Shown here: in pieces, positions 62,866 through 64,000 of the stretch | Layout of the letters: the number at the start of each line of letters is the position of its first letter | Numbering within the stretch: position 1 is the first letter of the stretch | Translations under genes and position numbers: made by a program | The notes under the pieces: generated by a model | Databases searched by the model: none | What the model saw: the letters and a program-made list of their open reading frames with translations, nothing else | Told to the model about the DNA's origin: nothing | Assembly: GCA_951394045.1 (NCBI GenBank) | Contig: OX595985.1 | Span: forward strand, 3,286,001 to 3,350,000 | DNA from: Nitzschia sp. DOCU1 | Lineage: Eukaryota; Bacillariophyta; Bacillariophyceae; Bacillariales; Bacillariaceae | Direction: 5' to 3' | DNA: 64,000 bases

Positions 62866-64000
<1,135 letters not shown>

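Overview
This window looks like accessory, transposon-packed nuclear DNA of a unicellular eukaryote, most probably a diatom. The reasons are Copia elements with the D-S-H-A-D protease signature typical of diatom CoDi-type elements, several Ty3/gypsy families, a TTAGGG-type telomere-like stretch, GT-AG introns with a CTAAC branch motif, and two Golgi-type membrane-anchored glycan enzymes. There are no bacterial operons, rRNAs or tRNAs, and no CRISPR array was seen. The species assignment is inference; no marker gene is present.

Layout. 1-5512: nearly complete young Ty3/gypsy element (A1, +), its 5' LTR cut by the window edge. 5571-7539: a probable host gene with two introns, one apparent frameshift and a coding minisatellite. 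7540-10430: intergenic DNA with a 30-nt satellite, a telomere-like stretch and a decayed coiled-coil gene. 10434-16981: complete Copia element X1 (+). 17266-21528: two convergent host genes, a two-domain glycosyltransferase (+) and an FkbM methyltransferase (-). 21886-28432: X2, a near-identical copy of X1 in inverted orientation. 28437-29250: intergenic. 29252-30828: decayed Copia F, possibly fused to a DNA-transposon fragment. 30829-48170: a four-level nest. Gypsy A2 (-) is cut by gypsy B1 (+), B1's 3' LTR is cut by Copia C (-), and C's reverse transcriptase is cut by the deletion derivative B2 (+). Each junction carries a target-site duplication (GGTAG, TAGAGT, GTTTC). 48171-52583: debris of a possible LINE, a gypsy RT scrap, Copia E (+) and an inverted Copia RT fragment (-). 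52583-62865: gypsy D (-), cut by gypsy B3 (-). 62866-64000: the 3' end of gypsy B4 (-), running off the window.

The strongest biological signal is translational. In four separate element families (gypsy A, gypsy D, Copia X, Copia C) gag ends in UGA and pol continues in the same frame directly after it. Two of these stops have the known leaky contexts UGA-CUA and UGA-CGG, and A and D conserve the residues R-C-E after the stop. This points to stop-codon readthrough as a shared Gag-Pol strategy. A second signal is a 12-bp palindrome immediately after the 5' LTR of all three gypsy families, where a tRNA primer site is expected, with paired changes between families.

The only genes likely to serve the host are the glycosyltransferase, the FkbM methyltransferase and perhaps the 5571-7539 gene. 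The first two are plausibly Golgi enzymes that build and methylate a glycan. Coordinates and motifs were read by eye; no database search was run.
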